DNA of 64,000 nucleotides from Hyphomicrobium denitrificans ATCC 51888 (lineage in GTDB: Bacteria; Pseudomonadota; Alphaproteobacteria; Rhizobiales; Hyphomicrobiaceae): contig NC_014313.1 in NCBI RefSeq assembly GCF_000143145.1, forward strand, positions 3,558,501-3,622,500, read 5' to 3'. The notes beneath the pieces are model-generated. The model had not been told where the DNA came from. It was given only the letters and a program-made list of their open reading frames with translations, and did no database searches. This document shows, one piece after another, positions 29,601-38,885 of the stretch. Each line of letters opens with the position of its first letter. Position 1 is the stretch's first letter. Both the position numbers and the translations under genes were made by a program.

Positions 29601-30437
29601 CTATTCTGCGGCGCAGGCGCTGCCGTCCGTCGATCCGTGGATCGAGAGATCGGTGATCGTCGGCGTCTGCCCGGACAGCGGATTGTCGGGGTCCCACGAG
29701 ATCGACACGACCTCGAAGCGGCTGGCGAGCACGTCGCAGATCAGGAGCCGGCCTGCGAGGCTTTCGCCGATGCCGATGATCTCTTTGACGATCTCGGCTG
29801 CCTGCAGCGTGCCGATCACGCCCGCGACCGGCCCGAGCACGCCGGCTTCGGCGCAGTTGGCGACCAAGCCAGCAGGCGGGGCTTCCGGAAACAGGCAGCG
29901 CAGCGTCGGGTAGGGCGTGCCGTCAGCGGTTTTTTCGTATGGCTTGAAGAGCGAGACGTAGCCGTCGAAGGCACCGAGCGTCGCGTAGGCGAGCGGGCGT
30001 TTCGCCAGGTAGCAGGCATCCGACACCAGGTAGCGGGTCGCGAAATTATCTGAGCCGTCGGCAACGATGTCGTAGCGCGCAATGATCTCGAGTGCGTTGC
30101 GCGCGTTCAGGCGTTCGGCGTGAACTTCGACATTCACCAGCGGATTGAGCCGGTGAATGGTTTCGCGGGCGCTCTCGACCTTGAGGCGTCCCGTGTCGTC
30201 CGTATCGTGAGCAATCTGGCGTTGGAGATTATCGAGCGAGACGCGATCGTCGTCGATGATGCCGATCGTTCCGACGCCAGCTGCTGCGAGATACATGAGA
30301 ACGGGTGAGCCCAGCCCTCCCGCTCCGATGACGAGAACGCGTGCCGCCTTGAGTTTCTGCTGGCCCGGCGCGCCGACGTCGCGCAGCACGAGGTGGCGCT
30401 TGTAGCGTTGCACCTCCTCGGCCGTCAGCGTCGTCAT
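29601..30437 (-). CDS. moeB: HesA/MoeB/ThiF-family adenylyltransferase
   Basis: A 278-residue E1-like protein that activates a C-terminal glycine of a sulfur-carrier protein (MoaD or ThiS). It has the ATP site ARVLVIGAGGLGSP and the following DDDRVSLDNLQRQIAH. The usual zinc cysteine pairs (CxxC in the middle and at the C-terminus of MoeB) are not both present: the first pair has only one Cys (TLRCLFPE) and the C-terminal one is missing. Many alphaproteobacterial members share this. It follows cysK by 20 bases on the same strand. MoeB versus ThiF cannot be decided. Confidence 0.8.
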   Translation of the reverse strand: MTTLTAEEVQRYKRHLVLRDVGAPGQQKLKAARVLVIGAGGLGSPVLMYLAAAGVGTIGIIDDDRVSLDNLQRQIAHDTDDTGRLKVESARETIHRLNPLVNVEVHAERLNARNALEIIARYDIVADGSDNFATRYLVSDACYLAKRPLAYATLGAFDGYVSLFKPYEKTADGTPYPTLRCLFPEAPPAGLVANCAEAGVLGPVAGVIGTLQAAEIVKEIIGIGESLAGRLLICDVLASRFEVVSISWDPDNPLSGQTPTITDLSIHGSTDGSACAAE

Positions 30438-30457
30438 TCGTCATGCCTTCTTGGATA

Positions 30458-31459
<1,002 letters not shown>

Positions 31460-31591
31460 GTGGCTCTCTTGGTCAGCGTTGGGTGCGGAGGCGCGGTGTC
31501 GAATGCCGCGCTTTTCTCGCAGTTTCAGAGAATATCCTCAAGTCCTTCGCGACGCTAATAAGCATTTAATAAGCATAGCTTTTTTTCGTAT

Positions 31592-32170
31592 TTAGCGGCC
31601 TCGCGCGCTCTTTTTCAATTGGGATTTTGATTTCTTGTTGTTTCTCGTTTTTGTAACCGGTTTTTGTTTTTTCTTCTGTGCAGAGGATGCACTTGTTGCC
31701 GAGCCCGTCGAACCGAAACCGCCGGCACCGCGCTTCGTTCCGGAAAGGACCGCGGCTTCCATGAGCACGGCTCGGATAATCGGCGCAATGATCATCTGTG
31801 CGATACGCTCGCCACGATTGATCGTGAACGGCTTTTTGCCGAGGTTGATCAATATGACCGAGACTTCGCCGCGATAGTCGGAATCGATCGTGCCGGGGCT
31901 GTTCAGAACCGTTAGGCCGAACTTAGCTGCGAGTCCGGAACGTGGCCGGACCTGAGCTTCGGTTCCTTTCGGCAGCTCGAAAATCAATCCGGTCGGGATC
32001 AGCGCGCTGTCGCCAGGAGAAAGCGTGACCGGATTCCCGGCGGGAACTGCGGCGACGAGATCGAAGCCTGCGGCTTCTGCCGTTTGATAGGCGGGCAACG
32101 GAAGATCCGTGGCGTGATCGAGCCGCCGGACGTTGACCTTTACGTTGTTTTGCTCGGGACGCCGGATCAT
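31592..32170 (-). CDS. dut: dUTP pyrophosphatase with basic C-terminal tail
   Basis: A trimeric dUTPase fold of 192 residues. The five motifs are visible: [38 protein letters not shown] and [10 protein letters not shown] (motif 5). After motif 5 there is a tail of about 40 residues rich in Lys, Ser and Gln, not part of the common 150-residue enzyme. It hydrolyses dUTP to dUMP and pyrophosphate. The start overlaps the coaBC stop by four bases; coaBC lies upstream on the same strand. The function of the tail is unknown; nucleic-acid contact is a possibility. Confidence 0.93.
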   Translation of the reverse strand: MIRRPEQNNVKVNVRRLDHATDLPLPAYQTAEAAGFDLVAAVPAGNPVTLSPGDSALIPTGLIFELPKGTEAQVRPRSGLAAKFGLTVLNSPGTIDSDYRGEVSVILINLGKKPFTINRGERIAQMIIAPIIRAVLMEAAVLSGTKRGAGGFGSTGSATSASSAQKKKQKPVTKTRNNKKSKSQLKKSARGR

Positions 32171-33447
32171 TCTGCGGCGTCTCGCTTCAACGTCGCGAGA
32201 TGTGCGGCCGCGCGAGTCACAATTCTGATTGCGACCTCGGTCTTGCTCATTTCAGGCCAGCTTTCCACGCCCGCGCTCGTCAGAAGATGAACGGCGTTGC
32301 GTTCACCACCCATGACTCCAATCGGCGATGATACGTCGTTTGCGACGATCCAATCGGCGCCTTTCGATTTCAACTTCTTTTTCGCGTGCGCAACGACGTC
32401 GTTGGTCTCGGCGGCAAAGCCTACGACCAGCGGCGGGCGTCCCTTTCGCAATTGAGCGATCGTTTTCAGAATGTCGGGATTTTCGGCGAGCGTCAGCGCG
32501 GGCGGCGCGTCGGATGTGGACTTTTTGATTTTCGAAGTGTTCGGCGTGGCAACGCGCCAGTCGGCAACGGCGGCGGCGAATATCGCGATATCGGCCGGTA
32601 GCGCGTGCTTCACCGCGGCGAGCATTTCTTCTGCCGTCGATACGCGCACGATGCGGACGCCTGCCGGTTCGGCAATCGAGACCGGACCCGAAACAAGCGT
32701 GACGTCGGCGCCGAGCCTTGCGGCTGCGGCGGCAAGCTCGTGACCCTGTTTTCCTGAGGAGCGATTGGCGATGTAGCGCACAGGATCGATGGGCTCGTGC
32801 GTCGGGCCGCTCGTGACAATCACACGACATCCGGAGAGCGGCTTAGCGTCAGACGTGGACGAAAACCGGCTTTCGATGGCAGCGAGCAAATCCGGAACTT
32901 CGACGAGGCGGCCCGGTCCGGCTTCGCCGCGCTCGGCCATCTCTCCGATCGCCGGTCCGACGAAATCGATCCCGTCGCGTTTGAGCTGTTCGACGTTGCG
33001 GCGCGTCGCCGGGTTCAGCCACATGCGCGGGTTCATCGCCGGCGCGACAAGCACGGGTTTGTCGGTCGCGAGTAGAATAGCGGTGGCGAGATCGTCGGCG
33101 TGCCCGCCTGCCATCCGTGCAATCAAGTCCGCCGTTGCGGGCGCGACGACGATCAGGTCTGTGTCGCGCGACAGGCGGATGTGCCCGATCTCGCGTTCAT
33201 CATCGAGATCGAAAAGATCGGTGAAGACACGCTCGTTGGTGAGGGCTGCGACCGACAACGGCGTGACGAATTGCTGGGCAGCTTTCGTCATCACGACGCG
33301 AACGTGATGGCCGCGCTCGCGCAAACGCCGGATGAGATCCAGGCATTTGTAGGCAGCGATGCCGCCGCCAATGATGAGAAGAATGCGCTTCGCCGATGAC
33401 AAATCCGTAAGATCCGATCTCGCTGCAAGAAGCCTAGACTTTATCAT
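32167..33447 (-). CDS. coaBC: Bifunctional phosphopantothenoylcysteine decarboxylase/phosphopantothenate-cysteine ligase
   Basis: A 426-residue fused enzyme of coenzyme A synthesis. The CoaC half contains the FMN-binding IGGGIAAYK and the PAMNPRMW catalytic motif. The CoaB half has [20 protein letters not shown] and lies from about 205 onward. It converts 4'-phosphopantothenate plus cysteine to 4'-phosphopantetheine. Overlaps dut by four bases, a coaBC-dut arrangement also found in other bacteria. Confidence 0.95.
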   Translation of the reverse strand: MIKSRLLAARSDLTDLSSAKRILLIIGGGIAAYKCLDLIRRLRERGHHVRVVMTKAAQQFVTPLSVAALTNERVFTDLFDLDDEREIGHIRLSRDTDLIVVAPATADLIARMAGGHADDLATAILLATDKPVLVAPAMNPRMWLNPATRRNVEQLKRDGIDFVGPAIGEMAERGEAGPGRLVEVPDLLAAIESRFSSTSDAKPLSGCRVIVTSGPTHEPIDPVRYIANRSSGKQGHELAAAAARLGADVTLVSGPVSIAEPAGVRIVRVSTAEEMLAAVKHALPADIAIFAAAVADWRVATPNTSKIKKSTSDAPPALTLAENPDILKTIAQLRKGRPPLVVGFAAETNDVVAHAKKKLKSKGADWIVANDVSSPIGVMGGERNAVHLLTSAGVESWPEMSKTEVAIRIVTRAAAHLATLKRDAAE

Positions 33448-33569
33448 ATTCCCCGTCGCCGGAAGTTAAGCCAGTTGAGGCCGCAACCGAAATATGCGGG
33501 TAGTGCGCATGGCCGATCGGCTGCGCCTGGCCTATATCCCTCGCAGGTATTCGTTTTGGAGGCGTCGTC

Positions 33570-34112
33570 ATGCGCACGAAATTTCTGCTTTTGAGCTTAA
33601 TGGCGTTGTTGCCGGCGACGGCTTTCGCCCAGGACGCCACCAGCAAAGGCGTCACCGTCGCGAACGCCTGGGCGCGTGCGACGCCGGGTGGTGCAACCGT
33701 TGGAGCGGTCTTTCTCGAGATACGGACGGACAAAGCGACCTCTGACCGGTTGACCGGCATCGCGTCTCCTGCGGCCGGCAGAACCGAAATTCATTCAAGC
33801 TCGATGGAAGGCGGCGTCATGAAAATGCGTCGTCTCGAAACGATCGACCTGAAGCCGGGGACGGCGCTCGTTTTGAAGCCGATGGGCGATCACATCATGC
33901 TTTTCGACCTGAAGCAGCCGTTGAAGGACGGCGATACGGTCGATTTGACTCTGAACTTTGAAAAGGCGGGCGCTATTGCCGTCAAAGCCGGCGTCGCGGG
34001 TATTGCGGCAATGGGGCCGAAGGGGGCTCAGACCAATTCCCAAGGCAAAAAGGACTCTATGTCGCACGAGGGGATGTCCCATGATCAGATGCACGGCGAC
34101 ATGCACCACTAA
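33570..34112 (+). CDS. Periplasmic PCu(A)C copper chaperone with His/Met-rich tail
   Basis: A 180-residue secreted protein with a signal peptide (cleavage after ATAFA, residue 20). It carries the copper motif exactly: H75-X10-M86-X21-H108-X-M110, plus M79 and M84. A C-terminal tail (about 160-180) is rich in His and Met (SMSHEGMSHDQMHGD), which provides extra copper ligands, as in several PCu(A)C proteins. The family delivers Cu(I) to the CuA site of cytochrome c oxidase. No sco or cox gene is adjacent. A likely ribosome-binding site (TTGGAGG) precedes ATG. Confidence 0.88.
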   Translation: MRTKFLLLSLMALLPATAFAQDATSKGVTVANAWARATPGGATVGAVFLEIRTDKATSDRLTGIASPAAGRTEIHSSSMEGGVMKMRRLETIDLKPGTALVLKPMGDHIMLFDLKQPLKDGDTVDLTLNFEKAGAIAVKAGVAGIAAMGPKGAQTNSQGKKDSMSHEGMSHDQMHGDMHH

Positions 34113-34209
34113 GGGCATTTTCCGTGATCTGACGTTCTCCGGTTGAGGCGAATTTTTTATGTCGCGCGGTTACTTGACGCAGAGCGGATGATAGTACATG
34201 GTGCGCCCA

Positions 34210-34235
34210 CCTTCGACGGCCGGACCGGTCGAAGG
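34210..34235. repeat. Inverted repeat (8-bp arms)
   Basis: CCTTCGAC (34210-34217) and GTCGAAGG (34228-34235) are perfect complements with a 10-base G+C-rich loop. It lies 97 bases after the PCu(A)C stop, with no T-run after it on the plus strand. Confidence 0.5.
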
Positions 34236-34279
34236 CTCCAATAAAAAAGAATAAAGGTCCAAGTCTAGGGACGAAACTA

Positions 34280-34310
34280 TTGGGGTGGTGCGCTTAGCGC
34301 TCCACCCCAA
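34280..34310. repeat. Long near-perfect hairpin between PCu(A)C and symporter genes
   Basis: Stem TTGGGGTGG (34280-34288) with CCACCCCAA (34302-34310), then a T/T mismatch, then GCGC/GCGC and a TTA loop: 13 of 14 pairs. It is followed by TTCAGTTTTG, so it could terminate the copper-chaperone transcript or be part of an untranslated RNA. Confidence 0.55.
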
Positions 34311-34565
34311 TTCAGTTTTGCAGCAATGCAATTCGGTCCAATTCAATTTCGCCTGCTGCGATGACGAAAATAATGGCTCGCGCGGCATAGTGGCTGCGAG
34401 GTCACCGGATCGAGCAACGGCTACGATCTGTAAGCCAAAGCTGCGTCACACCTCGCCCCTCGCCATATTTCCGTGTCCCAATTCGGCCTGATCTGCCTTG
34501 ATCGGGGCGTCTTTCTCGCGGCAATACGCGGATCATTGGGTTACGATCGGGGCAGAGGGGAGCAA

Positions 34566-36494
34566 ATGCGCCGACAAGGGGACATCACGGATGCCAGCCG
34601 GCCGTCGCGCAGCCTCATTATTGCGGGCGTCGCGATCTGGCTGGTCGTGACGCTGGCGCTGCCGCTTTCGGCGTTGACGCTCAACTTTTTCCGTCTTGGC
34701 GGCTCGCCGCTCGGCTTTTGGATCGCCGCCCAGGGCTCTTTGATCGCGCTGGTCCTTCTTGCGTTCTTTTATGCATGGCGCGCCGGAGGCGTTGCGCCTG
34801 CGGAACGAGTGTGGCCGAGTTTCGCGTTCGCAGGCGAGGCGACCGGCGCCGCGGCGATCATCGGCTTCACAGGTTTCATTGCGGCGATCGGATACGACGC
34901 GCTGGCGCTGCCGCTTGGCCTCGTATCCGGATTGACGTTGCTCGCCATCCTCGTCGCTCCGCGATTTGTCCTCTACCCGGTGCGATCGATCGGCGGATTT
35001 TTCGCCATTCGTTATGGCGGGAATCTCGCGCGCCGACTGGCGTTGCTGATCACCACGGCGGCGACGATCGTTCTGCTGGCCGCGGATTTGAAGGCCGGCG
35101 CCTACGCGATGCAAAGCCTGGCGCGGATTGAATCGGCTGAGGCCGTGACGATCCTGGTCGTCAGCGTGGCGGCCGTCTGGCTCGTCGGCAGCGTGCTGAA
35201 TGTCCGGACGCTTGCCGGCATCAGTTTCGCGGCGATGGTCATCGGCGTGCTCGTTACGCTCGCAGCCATCGCAGCTCGCGCGCAAGGCTGGACCATCCCG
35301 CATCTGACGCTTGGCGCCGCGCTCGAAAATCACCTCAGCCTCAACATGACGCTGGTCGTCAACCGCCTCGCCGATGTCGATGCGCTGACGGCGCTGGCTT
35401 CGCCGTTCCTGCAGCTTTCGATGCGCAATTTCGCGGGGCTTCTGCTTGCCGTTGCGTTCGGCGTCGTCGCCGCTCCGCATCTGCTCGGACGGCACGTTTC
35501 GCAAGCTGCCGTTGCACCGGGCGGGGCAGTGCGCCGGACCGCTTGGGCGCTGGTCGGCGTCGCCGTAGTCGTCGTCAGCCTACCGCCGCTTGCGGTTTAC
35601 AGCCGCGTCGCATTCGAGACCGTGCTTTCAAAAGGCATCGAAGACGCCGTCATCCCGAAGAAATTCGCCGAGGCCAGCGATCTCGGGTGGGTCAAAATCT
35701 GCGATAAGAATTCGCGCAACGTCGCAGAGCTTGCGACAGCGTGCGCCAACGCGCCGGAGCAGCGCGGCTTTTTGAGATTGCAGGATCTCGTGTTTTCGAC
35801 GGACGGATTTGTCGTCGCAGCGCCGTACATGGCGGCGGTCGAACGCGCGTTGCAGTATCCCTTGCTGATCGCCGTGGTGATCGCGACCTTGCTGATGGGG
35901 AACGCGCTTCTCGCGAGCCTTGTCGATGCCGATGCGGAAGTGCGAAAAGGCGGTGCTCCGGGGCAAGGCGAATTGGATTTTCGTTCGGCGACGCTCGGGG
36001 CAAGCGTGCTCGCGGGTGGATCGATCATCGCCAGCGTTTCGACGCTTGGCAGTGGCCTGCTGTTCGCGGAAGGGTTCGCGCTCATCGCCGCGGGTCTGTT
36101 CGTGCCGATCGTGCTCGGCCTTTATTGGCGGCATATGAATTCCGCAGGCGCCATCGCGGCGATGGCCATGGGGACGTTGATCGCACTCGCTTACATGCTC
36201 GGCGTGCACGTCTGGCCGGTTGAGTTCTATCGAATCTCGGGTTTGTTTTCGGATGCCGGTGAGGAAGCGGCGCAGCAGTTCAGCGATCTCGATGCGGCTT
36301 TCAGCGCTGCCGCCGATCCGCAGGCACGCGCTGCGGCGTGGAGTGCGCTTCGTGATTACGCGGCGACCGTCGCCAACTGGGGTGGGTTGAAACCTGCCGC
36401 GATCGTGCTGATCACGGTGCCGGTCAGCCTGCTCGTGTCGATTGCGGTCAGTCTTCTGTTTCGCAATCGAAAGTCTGTGCAGCCTGCAGGCTGA
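34566..36494 (+). CDS. Sodium:solute symporter (SSS) with fused DUF4212 small-subunit domain
   Basis: A 642-residue membrane protein with about 14-15 hydrophobic helices. The first 80 residues resemble DUF4212, the small subunit of VC_2705-type sodium/substrate symporters (LGGSPLGFWIAAQGSLIALV, two helices). The remainder is an SSS-family permease (FTGFIAAIGYDALALPLGLV, and the C-terminal IVLGLYWRHMNSAGA). The small subunit is often a separate gene, so this is a fusion. The substrate could be acetate or another short carboxylate. ATG 34566 has AGGGGAG before it; the longer frame to 34473 is leader. A short GACCC-TTC-GGGTC hairpin spans the stop codon. Confidence 0.82.
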   Translation: MRRQGDITDASRPSRSLIIAGVAIWLVVTLALPLSALTLNFFRLGGSPLGFWIAAQGSLIALVLLAFFYAWRAGGVAPAERVWPSFAFAGEATGAAAIIGFTGFIAAIGYDALALPLGLVSGLTLLAILVAPRFVLYPVRSIGGFFAIRYGGNLARRLALLITTAATIVLLAADLKAGAYAMQSLARIESAEAVTILVVSVAAVWLVGSVLNVRTLAGISFAAMVIGVLVTLAAIAARAQGWTIPHLTLGAALENHLSLNMTLVVNRLADVDALTALASPFLQLSMRNFAGLLLAVAFGVVAAPHLLGRHVSQAAVAPGGAVRRTAWALVGVAVVVVSLPPLAVYSRVAFETVLSKGIEDAVIPKKFAEASDLGWVKICDKNSRNVAELATACANAPEQRGFLRLQDLVFSTDGFVVAAPYMAAVERALQYPLLIAVVIATLLMGNALLASLVDADAEVRKGGAPGQGELDFRSATLGASVLAGGSIIASVSTLGSGLLFAEGFALIAAGLFVPIVLGLYWRHMNSAGAIAAMAMGTLIALAYMLGVHVWPVEFYRISGLFSDAGEEAAQQFSDLDAAFSAAADPQARAAAWSALRDYAATVANWGGLKPAAIVLITVPVSLLVSIAVSLLFRNRKSVQPAG

Positions 36495-36562
36495 CCCTTC
36501 GGGTCGTGCGGCGAGTCATCTAAACTCGTGTTTGGACGGACGATGCGGAGCGGCGGCAACGG

Positions 36563-38059
36563 ATGTCGAACGAGATCTTCGATCTTGTCGTGATCGGCGG
36601 CGGTATCAACGGCGCGGGCATCGCTGCCGACGCGGCGATGCGCGGACTGCGCGTGATGCTGGCTGAAGCCGACGATCTTGCCGGCGCGACGTCGTCGGCG
36701 AGTTCGAAGCTCATTCATGGCGGGCTTCGGTATCTCGAACACTATGAGTTCCGTCTTGTTCGTGAAGCGCTGGCGGAGCGCGAGGTTTTGCTTGCGAAGG
36801 CTCCGCATATCATCCGGCCGATGCGTTTCGTTCTGCCTCATGTTGCCGGAATGCGGTCGCGCGCGCTCATTCGGGCCGGGCTGTTTCTTTACGATCATCT
36901 TGCGGCGCGCCGAACCTTGGGCGGCTCGCACGCAATCGATCTCGGCGCCGACCCGGCGGGCGTGCCGCTGGCATCACATTTGAAGCACGCGTTCAGCTAT
37001 TGGGATTGCGCCGTCGACGATGCGCGGCTCGTCGTTCTCAATGCGATCGCCGCGCGCGAGGCGGGTGCGCGGATCGTGACGCGGACGCCGGTTCGCGCGC
37101 TTCGTGTCGAAGACGGACTTTGGATCGTGTTGCTCGGGGACGGGTCTCGCGACGTTGCGGCACGGGCGGTCGTCAATGCGGCGGGTCCGTGGGTCGGCGA
37201 TGTCGCGCGTCTCGGCAAATCTTCCGGCGCGCGATCCGCTGACGTCCGGCTGGTCAGAGGCAGCCACATCGTCGTTCCGCGCATCGCCGGAGCGGATGAT
37301 GCGTACACTCTGCAAAATTCCGATGGCCGCGTCGTGTTCGTGCTGCCGTTCGAATCCGACTTCACGCTGATCGGCACGACGGAGCAGCCGCAGGGCCGTG
37401 ATCCACGTCCCGCGACCGTGTCCAGCGACGAGGAGAGCTATCTTCTCACGGCCGTGAACCGGTATCTCCGCGTTCCACTAAAACCTGACCAGATCGTGTG
37501 GACGTTTGCCGGGGTTCGCCCGCTCGATGACGACGGAAGCGACAATGTTTCGGCAATCACGCGAGACTACCGCCTCGATCTTCAGTCGGAGGGGACACCG
37601 CCGATCCTGAATGTGATCGGCGGCAAGATCACGACCTATCGCAAGCTCGCGGAGGCGGCGCTCGATCTTCTCGCGCAGCACATTCCGGGGGCGCGGTCCG
37701 GCTCGACCAGAACGGCACCGCTGCCCGGCGGCGATTTCGGGGGCTGCACGTTCGATGCGTGGTTCGACGATTTCGCGCGCCGCCATGCCGGTTTCGAGAG
37801 GCGCACGCTGATGCGGCTGGCGCGCCGCTACGGCACCCGAACGGCGCGCATCCTCGACGGCACAACGTCGGAACGCGATCTGGGGCAGGATTTCGGTGCA
37901 GGTCTCTGTGCGCGCGAGATCGCCTATCTCAAATCCGAGGAATGGGCGGACGCGGCTGAGGATATTCTCTGGCGGCGGACCAAGACGGGTCTGCACATTG
38001 CTCCGGGGGCGCGTGCGAGCGCCGCCGAGGCCATTCAAGGTTACGTCGACAAGCTTTAG
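36563..38059 (+). CDS. glpD: Aerobic glycerol-3-phosphate dehydrogenase
   Basis: A 498-residue FAD enzyme at the inner membrane. The dinucleotide-binding motif is DLVVIGGGINGAGIAADAA, followed by SSASSKLIHGGLRYLEHYEF, which is diagnostic of GlpD. It oxidises glycerol-3-phosphate to dihydroxyacetone phosphate, passing electrons to quinone. No glp transporter or repressor is next to it; the upstream gene is a symporter of a different family. Catalytic core intact. Confidence 0.93.
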   Translation: MSNEIFDLVVIGGGINGAGIAADAAMRGLRVMLAEADDLAGATSSASSKLIHGGLRYLEHYEFRLVREALAEREVLLAKAPHIIRPMRFVLPHVAGMRSRALIRAGLFLYDHLAARRTLGGSHAIDLGADPAGVPLASHLKHAFSYWDCAVDDARLVVLNAIAAREAGARIVTRTPVRALRVEDGLWIVLLGDGSRDVAARAVVNAAGPWVGDVARLGKSSGARSADVRLVRGSHIVVPRIAGADDAYTLQNSDGRVVFVLPFESDFTLIGTTEQPQGRDPRPATVSSDEESYLLTAVNRYLRVPLKPDQIVWTFAGVRPLDDDGSDNVSAITRDYRLDLQSEGTPPILNVIGGKITTYRKLAEAALDLLAQHIPGARSGSTRTAPLPGGDFGGCTFDAWFDDFARRHAGFERRTLMRLARRYGTRTARILDGTTSERDLGQDFGAGLCAREIAYLKSEEWADAAEDILWRRTKTGLHIAPGARASAAEAIQGYVDKL

Positions 38060-38075
38060 GCGTCGCGTGCTTCGA

Positions 38076-38600
38076 CTACATCAAGCGGCGGCGCTGGGCG
38101 CGAAGAGCGCATGTCGCCGGGCAGACGGATTCGGGGCACAGCAGCTGGTTGGCTTTGCTCAGCGCTGCGGCGAGAGCCTGTGCGCCGTTGAGCGTGTCGC
38201 CGATGTCGTCCGAGCCGATCAACGCCGCGGCCGACGCCGTCAGCGCCTGGCGCTCATCGTGCTGGCACGCTGCAATGATCGAAATGGCCAGGCATTCGTC
38301 GCGGCAGAAGCCGCGGCAGCCGGACGGCGAGATCTCGATATCGCGCTGAGCGTTGGCTTTGACGGCGCGGACGAACTTGGAGAGATCGAGCAGCAGAGCT
38401 TTTGCGTGCTCAGGGCCGAGGATGCCGGAGAAGGAATTCCAGGCGTCTTCCCAGCATTTGATGTCGCCGGTCGAAAGGCCCGCGAGCCAGCATCGAAATC
38501 CGACGCCGACGAGGCGCTCGGGCGCTTTTGCCGAAAGCGGAACGACTTTCGCGGACGGGGTTGAGGAGGTGGTTCTGGCGTTCACTGAAGGACTAGCCAC
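38076..38600 (-). CDS. Conserved Cys-rich hypothetical protein
   Basis: A 174-residue protein whose central region I recognise only as a conserved hypothetical of Rhizobiales: GDIKCWEDAWNSFSGILG, then FVRAVKANAQRDIEISPSGC and CRGFCRDECLAISIIAACQH. Cysteines at 95, 99, 103 and 112 (CxxxCxxxCx8C), with others at 37, 49, 155, 160 and 164, suggest a metal or Fe-S site. No signal peptide. It is convergent with glpD (16 bases apart) and lies downstream of the histidine kinase on the same strand. Function unknown. The opposite strand carries a long open frame that is a shadow. Confidence 0.75.
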   Translation of the reverse strand: MASPSVNARTTSSTPSAKVVPLSAKAPERLVGVGFRCWLAGLSTGDIKCWEDAWNSFSGILGPEHAKALLLDLSKFVRAVKANAQRDIEISPSGCRGFCRDECLAISIIAACQHDERQALTASAAALIGSDDIGDTLNGAQALAAALSKANQLLCPESVCPATCALRAQRRRLM

Positions 38601-38885
38601 GGGCGGATACCTCCGTCGGCTGAACCAATCTGGAAGGACGATGATTTGCGCGAGAGATCGCGCAGAAATCTGGGCTCATTTTCCGCTCCAATATGCGGGG
38701 TTCAAGGCCCCGGTATCGGTTGGCGCCAACGCTGGCGCGCGATGCCGCTACGGCACCGTAAACTTGTGCTAACCTGATCATATCGGGCAGGTCAACCGTT
38801 AGCGAACGACGCGCAGAACATTAGAATTTTTATAATTTTCAAGTACGTACGATCGGGAAAATCTGGCCAACCCGGCGAGCGTTTT

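Larger units (their letters stand above)
34113..34565. other. Structured intergenic region without clear gene
   Basis: This 453-base stretch between the PCu(A)C and symporter genes has two strong inverted repeats (34210-34235 and 34280-34310) and a lower-G+C appearance than its flanks around 34240-34375. A minus-strand 72-codon frame (34170-34388) spans both hairpins and has no ribosome-binding site I trust. No convincing protein gene seen. A promoter for the symporter is expected near its 3' end. Confidence 0.5.

Noticed and set aside
34170..34388. Minus-strand 72-codon frame
   Set aside because: Spans two strong hairpins, has no ribosome-binding site and no recognised homology; reported as intergenic instead.
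37896..38564. Plus-strand frame opposite the Cys-rich gene
   Set aside because: The minus strand has conserved Cys motifs and a recognised hypothetical family; the plus frame has none.
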